DNA from: Branchiostoma belcheri
Taxonomy: Eukaryota; Chordata; Leptocardii; Amphioxiformes; Branchiostomatidae
Assembly (NCBI RefSeq): GCF_001625305.1
Contig: NW_017803024.1
Location: forward strand, 422,766-486,765
Length of the DNA stretch: 64,000 bases
Direction of reading: 5' to 3'
The first letter of the stretch is position 1. Every line of letters begins with the position of its first letter. Positions 63,991 to 64,000 of the stretch are shown piece by piece. The position numbers were made by a program, and so were the translations under genes. Below the pieces are notes generated by a model. That model was not told the origin of the DNA. It worked only from the letters and a program-made list of their open reading frames with translations, and ran no database searches.

Positions 63991-63995
63991 CTTGG
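63984..63995 (-). promoter_or_regulatory. TISU-like start context of SRRD
   Basis: CAAGATGGCTGC at the start codon differs from the TISU consensus at one position. The promoter itself lies outside the window. Confidence 0.45.
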
Positions 63996-64000
63996 CTATG

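Overview
The window is eukaryotic nuclear DNA: intron-rich protein genes with GT..AG junctions, 18S rRNA gene fragments, microsatellites and many small non-autonomous transposons. The animal gene content, the tRNA-derived SINEs, the frequent ACATGTA words and above all the minisatellites that straddle exon-intron borders point to a cephalochordate (amphioxus, Branchiostoma). That species call is an inference (about 0.7).

Seven protein genes could be assembled exon by exon, with every splice phase checked. In order they are: a Patched-domain (PTCHD-like) membrane protein on + (1949-8457); the mRNA capping enzyme RNGTT on - (10040-19101); a protein with about 22 C2H2 zinc fingers on + (21440-28631); the UPF0193/EVG1 homologue of human C22orf23 on - (30136-32724); exosome subunit EXOSC6/MTR3 on - (33557-38900); an OXR1/NCOA7-type LysM-GRAM-TLDc protein on + (40373-57836); and SRR1-like SRRD on - (61239-63990). 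RNGTT/zinc finger and EXOSC6/OXR1 are head-to-head pairs. PTCHD/RNGTT, zinc finger/EVG1 and OXR1/SRRD are tail-to-tail. Three start codons (RNGTT, EVG1, SRRD) lie in a CAAGATGGC(G/T)GC-type context.

The genes do not form one pathway, although RNGTT and EXOSC6 both act on RNA. The most striking feature is structural. In at least fifteen places, covering six of the seven genes, a short piece of an exon (usually its edge with the splice site) is repeated once to several times in decayed form in the adjacent intron or 3' flank. In OXR1 this affects about half of the exons and the stop codon region.

The rest is introns and spacers filled with dispersed repeats: a tRNA-derived SINE, at least three multi-copy families, several hairpin-type MITEs (one with a clear 8-bp hAT-like target duplication), a foldback element of about 490 bp, and, in OXR1 intron 1, two partial 18S rDNA copies joined to a long array of 42-bp palindromes across an assembly gap.
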